A stretch of 64,000 nt of DNA from Streptomyces albireticuli (GTDB lineage: Bacteria; Actinomycetota; Actinomycetes; Streptomycetales; Streptomycetaceae): contig NZ_JAJQQS010000003.1 of assembly GCF_021228125.1 (NCBI RefSeq), positions 833,969-897,968 on the forward strand. Direction: 5' to 3'. Of the stretch, positions 17,547-26,291 are shown piece by piece (positions within the stretch are counted from its first letter, which is position 1; each line of letters opens with the position of its first letter). Under the pieces are notes generated by a model that was not told the DNA's origin, did not search any database, and saw only the letters and a program-made list of their open reading frames with translations. A program made the position numbers and the translations under genes.

Positions 17547-18332
17547 GTGAGCTTGAGGATCGTTGTCTGTGTGAAGTACGTGCCCGACGCCACCGGCGAC
17601 CGGCACTTCGCCGAGGACCTGACCGTCGACCGTGACGACGTGGACGGCCTGCTCTCGGAGCTCGACGAGTACGCCGTCGAGCAGGCGCTGCAGATCGCCG
17701 ACGAGGCGGACGACGCGGAGATCACCGTGCTGACCGTCGGCCCCGAGGACGCCAAGGACGCGCTGCGCAAGGCGCTCTCCATGGGTGCCCACAAGGCCGT
17801 CCACGTCGAGGACGACGACCTGCACGGCACCGACGCGCTCGGCACCTCGCTGGTGCTGGCCAAGGCCGTCGAGCACGTCGGTTACGACCTGGTCATCTCC
17901 GGCATGGCCTCCACCGACGGTGGCATGGGCGTCGTCCCGGCGATGCTCGCCGAGCGCCTGGGCGTCCCGCAGGTGACCCTGCTGTCCGAGGTCGCCGTGG
18001 CCGACGGCAAGGTGACCGGCCGCCGTGACGGCGACGCCGCGAGCGAGCAGCTCGAGGCCTCCCTCCCGGCCGTCGTGTCCGTCACCGACCAGTCCGGCGA
18101 GGCCCGTTACCCGTCCTTCAAGGGCATCATGGCCGCCAAGAAGAAGCCGGTGGAGTCCCTGGACCTCTCTGACCTGGGCCTGGAGGCCGAGGAGGTCGGC
18201 CTGGAGGGCGCCTGGACGAAGGTCGACGAGGCCAACGAGCGCCCGGCCCGCACGGCCGGCACCGTCGTCAAGGACGAGGGCGAGGGCGGCAAGCAGCTCG
18301 CCGAGTTCCTCGCGGGCCAGAAGTTCATCTAG
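17547..18332 (+). CDS. etfB: Electron transfer flavoprotein beta subunit
   Basis: A 261-residue ETF beta: IVVCVKYVPDATGDRHF, LDEYAVEQALQIADE, ITVLTVGPEDAKDALRKALSMGAHKAV (seen here as VLTVGPEDAK and RKALSMGAHKAVHV), YDLVISGMASTDGG and PSFKGIMAAKKKPV, all in the standard order. With EtfA it carries electrons from acyl-CoA and other flavin dehydrogenases to the membrane ETF:quinone oxidoreductase. GTG 17547 is preceded by AGGAGA. etfA follows after 116 bp. Confidence 0.97.
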   Translation: MSLRIVVCVKYVPDATGDRHFAEDLTVDRDDVDGLLSELDEYAVEQALQIADEADDAEITVLTVGPEDAKDALRKALSMGAHKAVHVEDDDLHGTDALGTSLVLAKAVEHVGYDLVISGMASTDGGMGVVPAMLAERLGVPQVTLLSEVAVADGKVTGRRDGDAASEQLEASLPAVVSVTDQSGEARYPSFKGIMAAKKKPVESLDLSDLGLEAEEVGLEGAWTKVDEANERPARTAGTVVKDEGEGGKQLAEFLAGQKFI

Positions 18333-18448
18333 CGGCCGGTCCGGGGGCGGGCCCGTCCCGTACCCCCGGAGCGCACCGCGGCTGAGCTTCCGTCAGCCCG
18401 TAAGAACGCCGTCACCCGCCCTATCTTTCCGCTCAGGAGTGCAATCCC

Positions 18449-19411
18449 ATGGCTGAAGTCCTCGTCTACGTCGACCACGTGGACGGCGCCGTCCGCAAGC
18501 CCACCCTCGAACTGCTCACCCTCGCCCGCCGCATCGGCGAGCCCGTCGCCGTGCACCTGGGTGCCGGCGCGGACGCCGCCGCCGCGACGCTGGCCGAGTA
18601 CGGCGCGGTGAAGGTCCTCACCGCCGACGCGCCCGAGTTCGCCGACTACCTCGTCGTGCCGAAGGTCGACGCGCTCCAGGCCGCCTTCGAGGCCGTCTCC
18701 CCGGCCGCCGTGCTCGTCCCGTCCTCCGCCGAGGGCAAGGAGATCGCGGCCCGCCTCGCGGTCCGCATCGGCTCCGGCATCATCACCGACGCCGTCGACC
18801 TGGAGGCCGGCGCCGAGGGCCCGGTGGCCACGCAGTCCGTCTTCGCGGCCTCGTACTCCACCAAGTCCCGCGTCACCAAGGGCACGCCGGTCATCACCGT
18901 CAAGCCCAACTCCGCCGCCCCGGAGGCCGCCCCGGCCGCCGGTACGGTCGAGCAGCTCGCCGTCTCCTTCGGAGAGAAGTCCACCGGCACCAAGGTCGTC
19001 TCCCGCACCCCGCGCGAGTCCACCGGCCGCCCGGAGCTGACCGAGGCCGCGATCGTGGTCTCCGGCGGCCGCGGCGTCAACGGCGCCGAGAACTTCTCCC
19101 TCATCGAGGGCCTGGCCGACTCGCTCGGCGCGGCCGTCGGCGCCTCGCGCGCCGCCGTCGACGCCGGCTGGTACCCGCACACCAACCAGGTCGGCCAGAC
19201 CGGCAAGTCGGTCTCGCCGCAGCTGTACATCGCGGCGGGCATCTCCGGCGCGATCCAGCACCGCGCCGGCATGCAGACCTCGAAGACGATCGTCGCCATC
19301 AACAAGGACGCCGAGGCCCCGATCTTCGACCTGGTCGACTACGGCGTGGTCGGCGACCTCTTCGAGGTCGTCCCGCAGCTGACCGAGGAGGTCAAGTCCC
19401 GCAAGGGCTGA
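18449..19411 (+). CDS. etfA: Electron transfer flavoprotein alpha subunit
   Basis: A 320-residue ETF alpha. The C-terminal FAD domain has SGGRGVNGAENF, GASRAAVDAGWYPH, QTGKSVSPQLYIAAGISGAIQH and IVAINKDAEAPIF, covering the expected FAD contacts. The N-terminal half contributes to the AMP-binding dimer interface with EtfB. ATG 18449 follows CAGGAG. A very strong hairpin lies 11 bp past the stop, so etfBA probably ends its own transcript. Confidence 0.97.
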   Translation: MAEVLVYVDHVDGAVRKPTLELLTLARRIGEPVAVHLGAGADAAAATLAEYGAVKVLTADAPEFADYLVVPKVDALQAAFEAVSPAAVLVPSSAEGKEIAARLAVRIGSGIITDAVDLEAGAEGPVATQSVFAASYSTKSRVTKGTPVITVKPNSAAPEAAPAAGTVEQLAVSFGEKSTGTKVVSRTPRESTGRPELTEAAIVVSGGRGVNGAENFSLIEGLADSLGAAVGASRAAVDAGWYPHTNQVGQTGKSVSPQLYIAAGISGAIQHRAGMQTSKTIVAINKDAEAPIFDLVDYGVVGDLFEVVPQLTEEVKSRKG

Positions 19412-19422
19412 CCCCGCTCGCC

Positions 19423-19460
19423 CCTGGGCCCCCGTGCGCGCACGCGCACGGGGGCCCAGG
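19423..19460. terminator. Strong hairpin terminator after etfA
   Basis: An 18-bp perfect inverted repeat (CCTGGGCCCCCGTGCGCG and its complement) with a 2-nt loop begins 11 bp after the etfA stop. Confidence 0.88.
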
Positions 19461-19581
19461 GCGTTCTCCGCGTCCCCGCCGAACCCCGTGCCGCCCGGGG
19501 CTGTTGACCTTCCGCCAGGGCCGTCGGTAGCTTCGCCGGACGGACAGTCGGTTCCGCTCAGCGGAAGTACGGAGGCGTGTC

Positions 19582-20856
19582 ATGGGGCAGCAGCGGACGG
19601 TCGCGACCACCCTCGCGAGCGCGGTGACGGAACGGATCGGCGCCTCCCTCGCGGGCGTCGACGCCGAGCTCGCGCGCCGCTACCCGGGCGACCCCGGCAC
19701 CCGCCAGCCCGTCCACACCGTCTACGTCCCCGCCGACGCCCTCACGGCCGGCACCCCGCGCTCCTGGGGCGACCAGGCGCTCGCCGCCCTCGACGCGCAC
19801 GCCCCCGACGCCGGGGCGTTCGCCGCCGTCCTCGGCATACCCGGCGACCTCGCCGGGCCCGTCCACGCGCGCGTACGGGCGAAGCTGGAGCGCGAGCCCG
19901 TGGAGGACCTGCGGATCGACTTCGAGGACGGCTACGGGCCGCGGCCGGACGACGAGGAGGACGCGGCGGCCGCGCGCGCCGCGGAGCTGGTGGCCCGCGC
20001 GTGCGCCGACGGCACCGCCACCCCGTACGTCGGCATCCGCATGAAGTGTCTGGAGGCCGCCGTCAGGGACCGCGGCATCCGCACCCTCGACGTCTTCCTC
20101 ACCGGCCTGATGGACGCGGGCGGCCTGCCCGACGGGCTCGTCCTCACCCTCCCCAAGGTGAGCTACGCCGAGCAGGTCACGGCGATGGCGGGCCTGGCCG
20201 GGGAGTTCGAGAAGGCCCGCGGCCTGGAGCACGGCAGGCTCCGGTTCGAGATCCAGGTCGAGACCACCCAGGCGGTGCTCGGCGCGGACGGCCGCGCCAC
20301 CGTGGCCCGCATGATCGACGCCGCCGGGGGCCGCGTCACCTCCCTGCACTACGGCACCTTCGACTACAGCGCCGCCTGCGGGGTCGGCGCCGCCCACCAG
20401 TCGCTCGCCCACCCCGCGGCCGACCACGCCAAGGCCGTGATGCAGGTCGCCGCCGCCGGCACCGGCGTCCGGCTCTCCGACGGCTCGACCAACGTCCTGC
20501 CCGTCGGCCCGACGCCGCGGGTCCACGACGCCTGGCGGCTCCACCACCGGCTCGTACGGCGCTCGCTGGAACGCGCGTACTACCAGGGCTGGGACATGCA
20601 CCCGGGCCACCTGCCGACGCGGTACGCGGCGGTGTACGCCTTCTACCGCGAGGGGCTGGAGGCCACCGCGGCGCGGCTCGCCGCGTACGTCGCCCGCTCC
20701 GGCGGCGAGGTCCTGGACGAGCCCGCCACCGCGCGGGCGCTCAGCGGCCATCTGCTGCGCGGCCTGGACTGCGGGGCGGTCGACGCGGCGGAGGTGGCCG
20801 GGCTCACCGGGCTCTCCCGCGCGGACCTCGACCGGCTCGCGGGGCGGGCGGGGTAG
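19582..20856 (+). CDS. DUF6986 family CitE-like aldolase/lyase
   Basis: A 424-residue protein of the HpcH/HpaI-CitE superfamily, which I recognise as DUF6986. VHTVYVPADAL starts the barrel; RIDFEDGYG supplies an acidic pair, RLRFEIQVETTQAVLG the second acidic strand and LHYGTFDYSAACG the metal/active-site loop. Superfamily members cleave C-C bonds of acyl-CoA or hydroxy-acid substrates using Mg2+; this subfamily's substrate is unknown. ATG 19582 lacks a strong ribosome site (GGAGGCG). It ends 25 bp before the convergent LacI-type regulator. Confidence 0.85.
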   Translation: MGQQRTVATTLASAVTERIGASLAGVDAELARRYPGDPGTRQPVHTVYVPADALTAGTPRSWGDQALAALDAHAPDAGAFAAVLGIPGDLAGPVHARVRAKLEREPVEDLRIDFEDGYGPRPDDEEDAAAARAAELVARACADGTATPYVGIRMKCLEAAVRDRGIRTLDVFLTGLMDAGGLPDGLVLTLPKVSYAEQVTAMAGLAGEFEKARGLEHGRLRFEIQVETTQAVLGADGRATVARMIDAAGGRVTSLHYGTFDYSAACGVGAAHQSLAHPAADHAKAVMQVAAAGTGVRLSDGSTNVLPVGPTPRVHDAWRLHHRLVRRSLERAYYQGWDMHPGHLPTRYAAVYAFYREGLEATAARLAAYVARSGGEVLDEPATARALSGHLLRGLDCGAVDAAEVAGLTGLSRADLDRLAGRAG

Positions 20857-20881
20857 CGGACGCCCGCCCGCGGCGGGGGAC

Positions 20882-21916
20882 TCAGCCCTCGGCGGGCGGG
20901 AGTTCGCCCGAGCCGCGCACGACGAGACGGGTCGGCAGCTCCACCCGCCGGGGCGGCTCCAGCACCCCGTCCAGGCGGCGGAAGAGCCGCTCCGCCGCGG
21001 TGCGGCCCAGCCGGGCCGCGTCCTGGGCGACGACCGTGACGCCGGGGGAGAGCAGGTCGGCGAGCTCGAAGTCGTCGAAGCCGACGAGCGCGACCGGGCG
21101 CCGCGCCGTGGCGAGGACGCGCACCACCGTGACCGTCACGCGGTTGTTGCCCGCGAACAGGGCCGTGACCGGCCGGGGCCCGCCGAGCATGCGCTCCGCC
21201 TCCCGCCGGACCCGCTCGGGGGCGGTCGTGCCCAGGGACACCCAGGCGTCGTCCACGGGCAGCCCGGCGTCGGCCATGGCCGCGCGGTAGCCGCGCAGCC
21301 GCTCGGTGGCGGTGTGGATGTGCGGCTGGTCGCCGAGGAAGCCGATGCGGCGGTGGCCGTGCGCGACGAGGTGGGCGACGCCCTCGCGGGCGCCGCCGAA
21401 GCTGTCGGAGAGGACGACGTCGGCGTCCAGCAGGCCGGCCGGGCGGTCCACGAAGACGGTGGCGACGCCGGCGGCTATCTCCGGTTCGAGGTAACGGTGG
21501 TCGCTGCCCGCGGGGATGACGATCAGGCCGTCGACCCGGCGCGCGCAGAACGCCAGCGCCAGCTCGCGCTCGCGCTCGGCGTCCTCGGCGCTGGAGCCGT
21601 TGATGAGCAGCGCCCCGTGGGCCCGGGCCACCTCCTCCACGGCGCGGTTCAGCGGCGCGTAGAAGGGGTCGGCGAGGTCTTCGAGCACGAGCCCGATGGA
21701 GGCGGTCCGGCCCTTGCGCAGGATGCGCGCGCTGTCGTTGCGGCGGAAGCCGAGCGCGGTGATGGCGTCCCGCACGCGCCGCTCGGTGTCCGGCGTGACG
21801 CCCGGCTCGCCGTTCACCACCCGCGAGACGGTCTTCAGCCCCACCCCGGCGCGCGCGGCCACGTCCTTCATGGTCGGACGGGTGCCGTAGCGCTGCTGAG
21901 GGCTCTTCTCGACCAC
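20882..21916 (-). CDS. LacI family transcriptional regulator
   Basis: A 344-residue repressor: N-terminal helix-turn-helix TMKDVAARAGVGLKTVSRVVNG (residues ~15-36, hinge at ARILRKGRT) and a periplasmic-binding-like sugar domain (IGLVLEDLADPFYAPL, DGLIVIPAG, VGFDDFELADLLSPGVTVVAQD). GTG 21916 follows GAAGGAAG. It diverges from a ROK-family kinase; the 12-bp palindrome between them (21977) is the likely operator for both. A carbohydrate or a phosphosugar is the probable effector. Confidence 0.94.
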   Translation of the reverse strand: MVEKSPQQRYGTRPTMKDVAARAGVGLKTVSRVVNGEPGVTPDTERRVRDAITALGFRRNDSARILRKGRTASIGLVLEDLADPFYAPLNRAVEEVARAHGALLINGSSAEDAERERELALAFCARRVDGLIVIPAGSDHRYLEPEIAAGVATVFVDRPAGLLDADVVLSDSFGGAREGVAHLVAHGHRRIGFLGDQPHIHTATERLRGYRAAMADAGLPVDDAWVSLGTTAPERVRREAERMLGGPRPVTALFAGNNRVTVTVVRVLATARRPVALVGFDDFELADLLSPGVTVVAQDAARLGRTAAERLFRRLDGVLEPPRRVELPTRLVVRGSGELPPAEG

Positions 21917-21976
21917 GGTGCATCTTCCTTCGCGCGGGACGCCGGGAGTACGGGGTGACGTCGAGCATAGAGCCTG

Positions 21977-21988
21977 GACAACGTTGTC
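21977..21988. promoter_or_regulatory. Probable LacI-family operator
   Basis: GACAACGTTGTC is a perfect 12-bp palindrome with the central CG typical of LacI-family operators, flanked by TG and AA, placed 61 bp upstream of the LacI gene start and 65 bp upstream of the divergent ROK kinase. Confidence 0.75.
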
Positions 21989-22052
21989 AACTCTGGGGAG
22001 ACTGACGACCTCACGCCCTCTCGCACGCCGTGGACCAGGAGAGATCGCCTCC

Positions 22053-23060
22053 ATGCCCGCCATGCCCGCCAAACCCACCACCCCCGCCGCCCCACCCGCC
22101 TCCCCGCACCCCGACCTCGTCGCGGCTCTCGACATCGGCGGCACCAAGATCGCCGGCGCGCTGGTGGACAGCCGGGGCCGGCTGCTCGCCCGGGCGCGGC
22201 GGCCGACGCCCGCCCGGGAGGACGGCGCGACCGTGATGGGCGCGGTGGCCGAGGTGCTCGACGCGCTCGCGGCGGACGCCGGATGGCCCCGGGTGCGCGC
22301 CGTGGGCATCGGCAGCGCGGGGCCCGTGGACGCTTCCCGGGGCACCGTCAGCCCGGTCAACGTCCCCGGCTGGCGGCGCTATCCGCTGGTCGAGGAGGTG
22401 GCGCGGCGGGTGTCCGGGCGCCCGGTCACGCTGGTGGGCGACGGGGTCGCGATGACCGCGGCCGAGCACTGGCGGGGCGCGGCGCGGGGCCGGGCCAACG
22501 CGCTGTGCATGGTGGTGTCCACCGGGGTCGGCGGCGGCCTCGTCCTCGACGGCCGACTGCACACCGGGCCCACGGGCAACGCGGGACACATCGGCCACAT
22601 CAGTGTCGACCTCGACGGGGATCCATGCCCGTGCGGTGCCCGCGGCTGTGTCGAGCGCATCGCCAGCGGCCCCAACATCGCGCGCCGGGCGCTGGAGGCC
22701 GGCTGGCACCCCGGCCCCGACGGCGACCGTACCGCCGCGGCCGTCGCGGCGGCCGCCCGCGCCGGGGACGCGGTGGCCCTCGCCTCGTTCGAGCGCGCCG
22801 CCCAGGCGCTCGCCGCGGGCATCGCCGCCACGGCGACGCTGGTGGAGATCGAGGTGGCCGTCATAGGCGGCGGGGTGGCGGGGGCGGGTGACGTCCTCTT
22901 CGCGCCGCTGCGCGCGCGGCTGCGCGACTACGCGACGCTGTCCTTCGCGGCGGGCGTCGAGGTGCTGCCCGCCGTGCTCGGCCCGGACGCGGGTCTGGTG
23001 GGCGCCGCGGCCGCGGCGGCCCAGGGCACGGGGCTCTGGCAGGTGCCCGGGGCACGCTGA
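22053..23060 (+). CDS. ROK family sugar kinase
   Basis: A 335-residue ROK kinase. The phosphate-binding ALDIGGTKIAGALVD is intact, the zinc site CPCGARGCVE is complete with upstream GHIGHIS, and VSTGVGGGLVLDGRLH supplies the catalytic region. It should phosphorylate glucose or another hexose or amino-sugar. A Pro/Ala-rich stretch of ~20 residues precedes the fold. ATG 22053 has AGGAGA 10 bases upstream. It is divergent from, and probably controlled by, the LacI-type regulator. Confidence 0.92.
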   Translation: MPAMPAKPTTPAAPPASPHPDLVAALDIGGTKIAGALVDSRGRLLARARRPTPAREDGATVMGAVAEVLDALAADAGWPRVRAVGIGSAGPVDASRGTVSPVNVPGWRRYPLVEEVARRVSGRPVTLVGDGVAMTAAEHWRGAARGRANALCMVVSTGVGGGLVLDGRLHTGPTGNAGHIGHISVDLDGDPCPCGARGCVERIASGPNIARRALEAGWHPGPDGDRTAAAVAAAARAGDAVALASFERAAQALAAGIAATATLVEIEVAVIGGGVAGAGDVLFAPLRARLRDYATLSFAAGVEVLPAVLGPDAGLVGAAAAAAQGTGLWQVPGAR

Positions 23061-23368
23061 CGGCGGGCCGGTCGTAGAGCGGGCCCGACGACGTCGGTAC
23101 GGCCCGCTGGACGCCCCCGACCTGTCGGGCCGTCATGGCTCCCGCGCCCCGGTCACCCCACGGGCGGCACCCCGTCCCTGGCGCGACGGCGTACGCACCG
23201 GTCGGCGTGGCCGGGAGCGCGCCGGGCAAGGCCCGCGCGGGGGCGCGAGGGCGGAATCCGGATGCCGGCGGGCGTCCGGGAGCCCCACCGTGCGTCATGC
23301 CGCTCGCACGCGTTTCCGTGGCAAGGTGTTCCGGGCACGTCACAGGGGCCTACGGAGAAGGGGGAACC
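23061..23368. other. Intergenic region ahead of the TmrB-NUDIX gene
   Basis: No gene supported. An open frame extends into this stretch from the downstream gene (to 23135), but its composition is Arg/Gly/Pro-rich without domain content and the good ribosome site (GGAGAAGGGGG) is at 23354-23364. No clear promoter elements were seen. Confidence 0.4.
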
Positions 23369-24406
23369 GTGATCGTCTGGCTTAACGGCGCGTTCGGTGC
23401 GGGGAAGACCAGCACGGCGAGGGAGCTGACCGAGCTGGTCCCGGACAGCGCCCTGTACGACCCCGAGGTGATCGGCGGGGCGCTGGGCCACCTCCTGCCG
23501 CCGAAGAGACTGGGCGAGGCCGGTGACTTCCAGGACCTGCCGGTCTGGCGCCGGCTGGTCGTCGACGCGGCGGCCGCGGTGCTCGCGGAGGTCGGCGGGG
23601 TGCTCCTGGTCCCCATGACGCTGCTGCGGCAGGAGTACCGCGACGAGATCTTCGGCGGGCTGGCCGCGCGGCGCATCCCGGTCCGGCATGTGCTGCTGGA
23701 CACCGACGAAACGATCCTGCGCAGCCGGATCGAGGGCCGTGAGGACTACCCCGACGACCCCGGCCGCACCGAGTCCGTCCGCCGGTGGTGCCGCGACCAC
23801 ATCGGCCCCTACCGGGCCGCCCTGCCCTGGTTGCGGGCCGACGCCTTCACCCTCGACACCGGCGCGCTGACCCCCCGGGAGGCCGCCGAGCGGGTCGCCG
23901 ACGCCCTGCGCACGGGCGCCGCCGGCACCTGCGCCATCGTCCAGACCCCCGAGCCCAAAGCCGAGACCCTGGCCGCCGGGGTGCTGCTCTTCGACGAGGA
24001 GGACCGCGTGCTCCTCGTCGACCCCACCTACAAGCCCGGCTGGGAGTTCCCCGGCGGGGTCGTCGAACCGGGCGAGGCGCCCGCCCGCGCCGGCGTGCGC
24101 GAGGTCGCTGAGGAGTTAGGCGTCGAACTCCCCTCCGTGCCCCGGCTGCTCGTCGTCGACTGGGAGCCGCCGCACCCGCCCGGCTTCGGCGGGATGCGCT
24201 TCCTCTTCGACGGCGGCCGGCTCCCGGGCGCGGCCGGCGACCGGCTGCTGCTGCCCGGCTCGGAGCTGCGCGGCTGGCGCTTCGTCACCGAGGACGAGGC
24301 CGCCGCGCTGCTGCCGCCCGTCCGCCTCAACCGGCTCCGGTGGGCGCTGCGCGCCCGGGAACAGGGCCGCCCGCTCAACCTCGAGGCGGGCGTGCCCGTC
24401 GGCTGA
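23369..24406 (+). CDS. TmrB-like P-loop kinase fused to a NUDIX hydrolase
   Basis: A 345-residue two-domain protein. Residues 1-180 match the plan of TmrB, the Bacillus tunicamycin-resistance ATP-binding protein: WLNGAFGAGKTSTA (P-loop 7-14), LYDPEVIGGAL, FQDLPVWRRLV and LLVPMTLLRQEYRDEI. Residues 200-335 are a NUDIX domain whose box GX5EX7REUXEEXGU is complete at 230-252 (E236, R244, E248, E249), with ligand-side WEFPGG. So one chain combines a nucleotide/nucleoside-binding kinase fold with a nucleotide pyrophosphohydrolase. Either drug/nucleoside resistance or nucleotide sanitising is possible. GTG 23369 follows GGAGAAGGGGG. Substrates are unknown. Confidence 0.85.
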   Translation: MIVWLNGAFGAGKTSTARELTELVPDSALYDPEVIGGALGHLLPPKRLGEAGDFQDLPVWRRLVVDAAAAVLAEVGGVLLVPMTLLRQEYRDEIFGGLAARRIPVRHVLLDTDETILRSRIEGREDYPDDPGRTESVRRWCRDHIGPYRAALPWLRADAFTLDTGALTPREAAERVADALRTGAAGTCAIVQTPEPKAETLAAGVLLFDEEDRVLLVDPTYKPGWEFPGGVVEPGEAPARAGVREVAEELGVELPSVPRLLVVDWEPPHPPGFGGMRFLFDGGRLPGAAGDRLLLPGSELRGWRFVTEDEAAALLPPVRLNRLRWALRAREQGRPLNLEAGVPVG

Positions 24407-24427
24407 CGGGCCGTCCGCGACGCCGTG

Positions 24428-24463
24428 CCCGGCGAGGGTGCCCGCACGGGCACCCTCGCCGGG
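24428..24463. terminator. Perfect 17-bp-stem hairpin terminator
   Basis: CCCGGCGAGGGTGCCCG, a 2-nt centre and its exact complement lie 22 bp after the TmrB-NUDIX stop. The 3' arm merges directly into the 16-bp tandem repeat array. Confidence 0.85.
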
Positions 24464-24601
24464 CCGGCTTTGCGCCGGGCCGGCTTTGCGCCGGGCCGGC
24501 TTTGCGCCGGGCCGGCTTTGCGCCGGGCCGGCTTTGCGCCGGGCCGGCTTTGCGCCGGGCCGGCTTTGCGCCGGGCCGGCTTTGCGCCGGGCCGGCTTCG
24601 C
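24458..24601. repeat. Nine tandem 16-bp repeats
   Basis: GCCGGGCCGGCTTTGC is repeated head-to-tail at 24458 + 16n: eight perfect copies and a ninth with one change (TTTGC to TTCGC, 24586-24601). Each unit contains the mini-hairpin GCCGG-G-CCGGC. The array lies between convergent genes, starting in the 3' arm of a terminator. The perfect identity implies recent expansion by slippage. There are no spacers, so it is not a CRISPR array. Confidence 0.97.
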
Positions 24602-24679
24602 GCGGTTCAGGCGCGGAGGCCGCACCGGCACCGGCGGCGGGCCCGGTGCCCGCTCGGGCCCGGCGGTATCAGCCCCTGA

Positions 24680-26065
24680 TCAGCCCCTGCTCTCCGCGTA
24701 ATGGGTGAGGAAGAGGGCCTCGGCGAGCGAGAGCCGCTCCAGCTCCTCCGGGGAGACGCTCTCGTTCACCGCGTGGATCTGGGCCTCCGGCTCGCTCAGA
24801 CCGATCAGGAGGATCTCCGCCTCGGGGTAGAGGGCGTCCAGGGCGTTGCACAGCGGGATCGAGCCGCCCATGCCGGAGACCTGCATCTCCTGGCCCGGGT
24901 ACGCGACGCGCATGGCCTCGGCCATCGACGCGTACGCCGGGCTCGCGGTGTCGGCGCGGAACGCCTGGCCCTGGCCCACCTGCTCCACGGCCACCCGCGC
25001 GCCCCACGGCGCGGCCGACTCCAGGTGGGCCGTCAGCAGCTTCGTCGCCTCGATCGCGCACGTGCCCGGCGGCACCCGCAGGCTGACGAGGGCCCGCGCA
25101 CCCGCGTGCACGGCCGGGGTGGCGCCCACGACCGGCGGGCAGTCGATGCCGAGCACGGTGACGGCCGGGCGCGCCCACAGGCGGTCGGCGACCGTGCCCG
25201 AGCCCATCAGACCCACCCCGTCGAGGACCTTGGCGTCCTCGCGGAACTCCTCCTCCGGGTACTGCAGCCCCTCCCAGCGCGCGTCCGACGGCAGGCCGTC
25301 CACCACGGTCGTGCCGTCCTCGGCGCGCAGCGAGTCGAGGATGCGGATCAGCGCGGCCAGCGCGTCCGGCGCCGCCCCGCCGAACTGACCGGAGTGCAGG
25401 TTGCCCGCCAGCGTGTCCACCTGGACGCGGACCAGCGTCATACCGCGCAGCGTCGCCGTCACGGTGGGCAGGCCGACCCGGAAGTTCCCCGCGTCACCGA
25501 TGACGATGGCGTCGGCGGCCAGCAGCTCCGGGTGCTCCTGCGCGTAGCGCTCCAGACCACCGGTGCCCTGCTCCTCCGAGCCCTCCACGACGACCTTCAG
25601 GTTGACCGGTACGCCGCCGTGCTCCTTCAGCGCCCGGATCGCGGTGAGGTGCATGATCAGGCCACCCTTGCAGTCGGCGGCGCCCCGCCCGTACCAGCGC
25701 CCGTCGCGCTCGGTCAGCTCGAACGGGGGCGAGAGCCAGGCGGCCTCGTCCAGGGGCGGCTGCACGTCGTAGTGCGCGTAGAGCAGCACCGTGGGGGCGC
25801 CCGCCGGGCCCGGCAGGAATCCGTAGACGGACTGCGTGCCGTCCGGGGTGTCCAGGAGCGCCACGTCCGTGAAGCCCTCGGCGCGCAGCGCCCGGACCAC
25901 CCAGTCCGCCGCGGCCTCGCACTCGCTGCGGGGGAACTGCGCCTCGTCCGCGACCGACGCGAAGGCCACCAGCTCCGTCAGCTCCGCCCGGGCACGGGAC
26001 TGGAGGGCGGCGACGGTCTCCGCGAGCGCGGTCGGCCGGGGCGGGACGGGCGAGGACGGTTCCAT
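24680..26065 (-). CDS. M20 family metallopeptidase/dipeptidase
   Basis: A 461-residue M20A-type di-zinc peptidase. Metal ligands and catalytic residues are in YAHYDVQPPLD (H, D), WYGRGAADCKGG (bridging D), EGSEEQGTGG (catalytic and ligand E), IGDAGN and MGGSIPLCNAL; a C-terminal H is in QIHAVNES. The insert from ~205 to 330 is the dimerisation lid. It cleaves dipeptides or acyl-amino acids in the cytoplasm. ATG 26065 has AAGGAG upstream. It is convergent with the TmrB-NUDIX gene across the repeat array. Confidence 0.93.
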   Translation of the reverse strand: MEPSSPVPPRPTALAETVAALQSRARAELTELVAFASVADEAQFPRSECEAAADWVVRALRAEGFTDVALLDTPDGTQSVYGFLPGPAGAPTVLLYAHYDVQPPLDEAAWLSPPFELTERDGRWYGRGAADCKGGLIMHLTAIRALKEHGGVPVNLKVVVEGSEEQGTGGLERYAQEHPELLAADAIVIGDAGNFRVGLPTVTATLRGMTLVRVQVDTLAGNLHSGQFGGAAPDALAALIRILDSLRAEDGTTVVDGLPSDARWEGLQYPEEEFREDAKVLDGVGLMGSGTVADRLWARPAVTVLGIDCPPVVGATPAVHAGARALVSLRVPPGTCAIEATKLLTAHLESAAPWGARVAVEQVGQGQAFRADTASPAYASMAEAMRVAYPGQEMQVSGMGGSIPLCNALDALYPEAEILLIGLSEPEAQIHAVNESVSPEELERLSLAEALFLTHYAESRG

Positions 26066-26291
26066 GGGAACGCTCCTTGGGGGCGAGGCGTTATATCCGT
26101 ACGTACGGGCTGATTGTCTGCCGATCCTCCCATGGTCCGTCGCACGGCTCCCCTCCGGACCCGGGCCGCCCGCGCCCCTCGGCCCGGACCCGGATCCTCC
26201 CGGAGCGTGGTCGACGGCCTGCGCGGGTTCCGGGGGCCTTAGGATGCGGGCGGTAGCCCTAGCCGGTGATCGAGCGGGAGTAGAAGCACAG

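Noticed and set aside
23135..23368. N-terminal extension of the TmrB-NUDIX protein
   Set aside because: The extension is Arg/Gly/Pro-rich without domain content, and the P-loop motif normally begins at the N-terminus as in TmrB; the strong ribosome site supports GTG 23369.
24458..24601. CRISPR array
   Set aside because: The 16-bp units are directly head-to-tail with no spacers and no cas genes are nearby.
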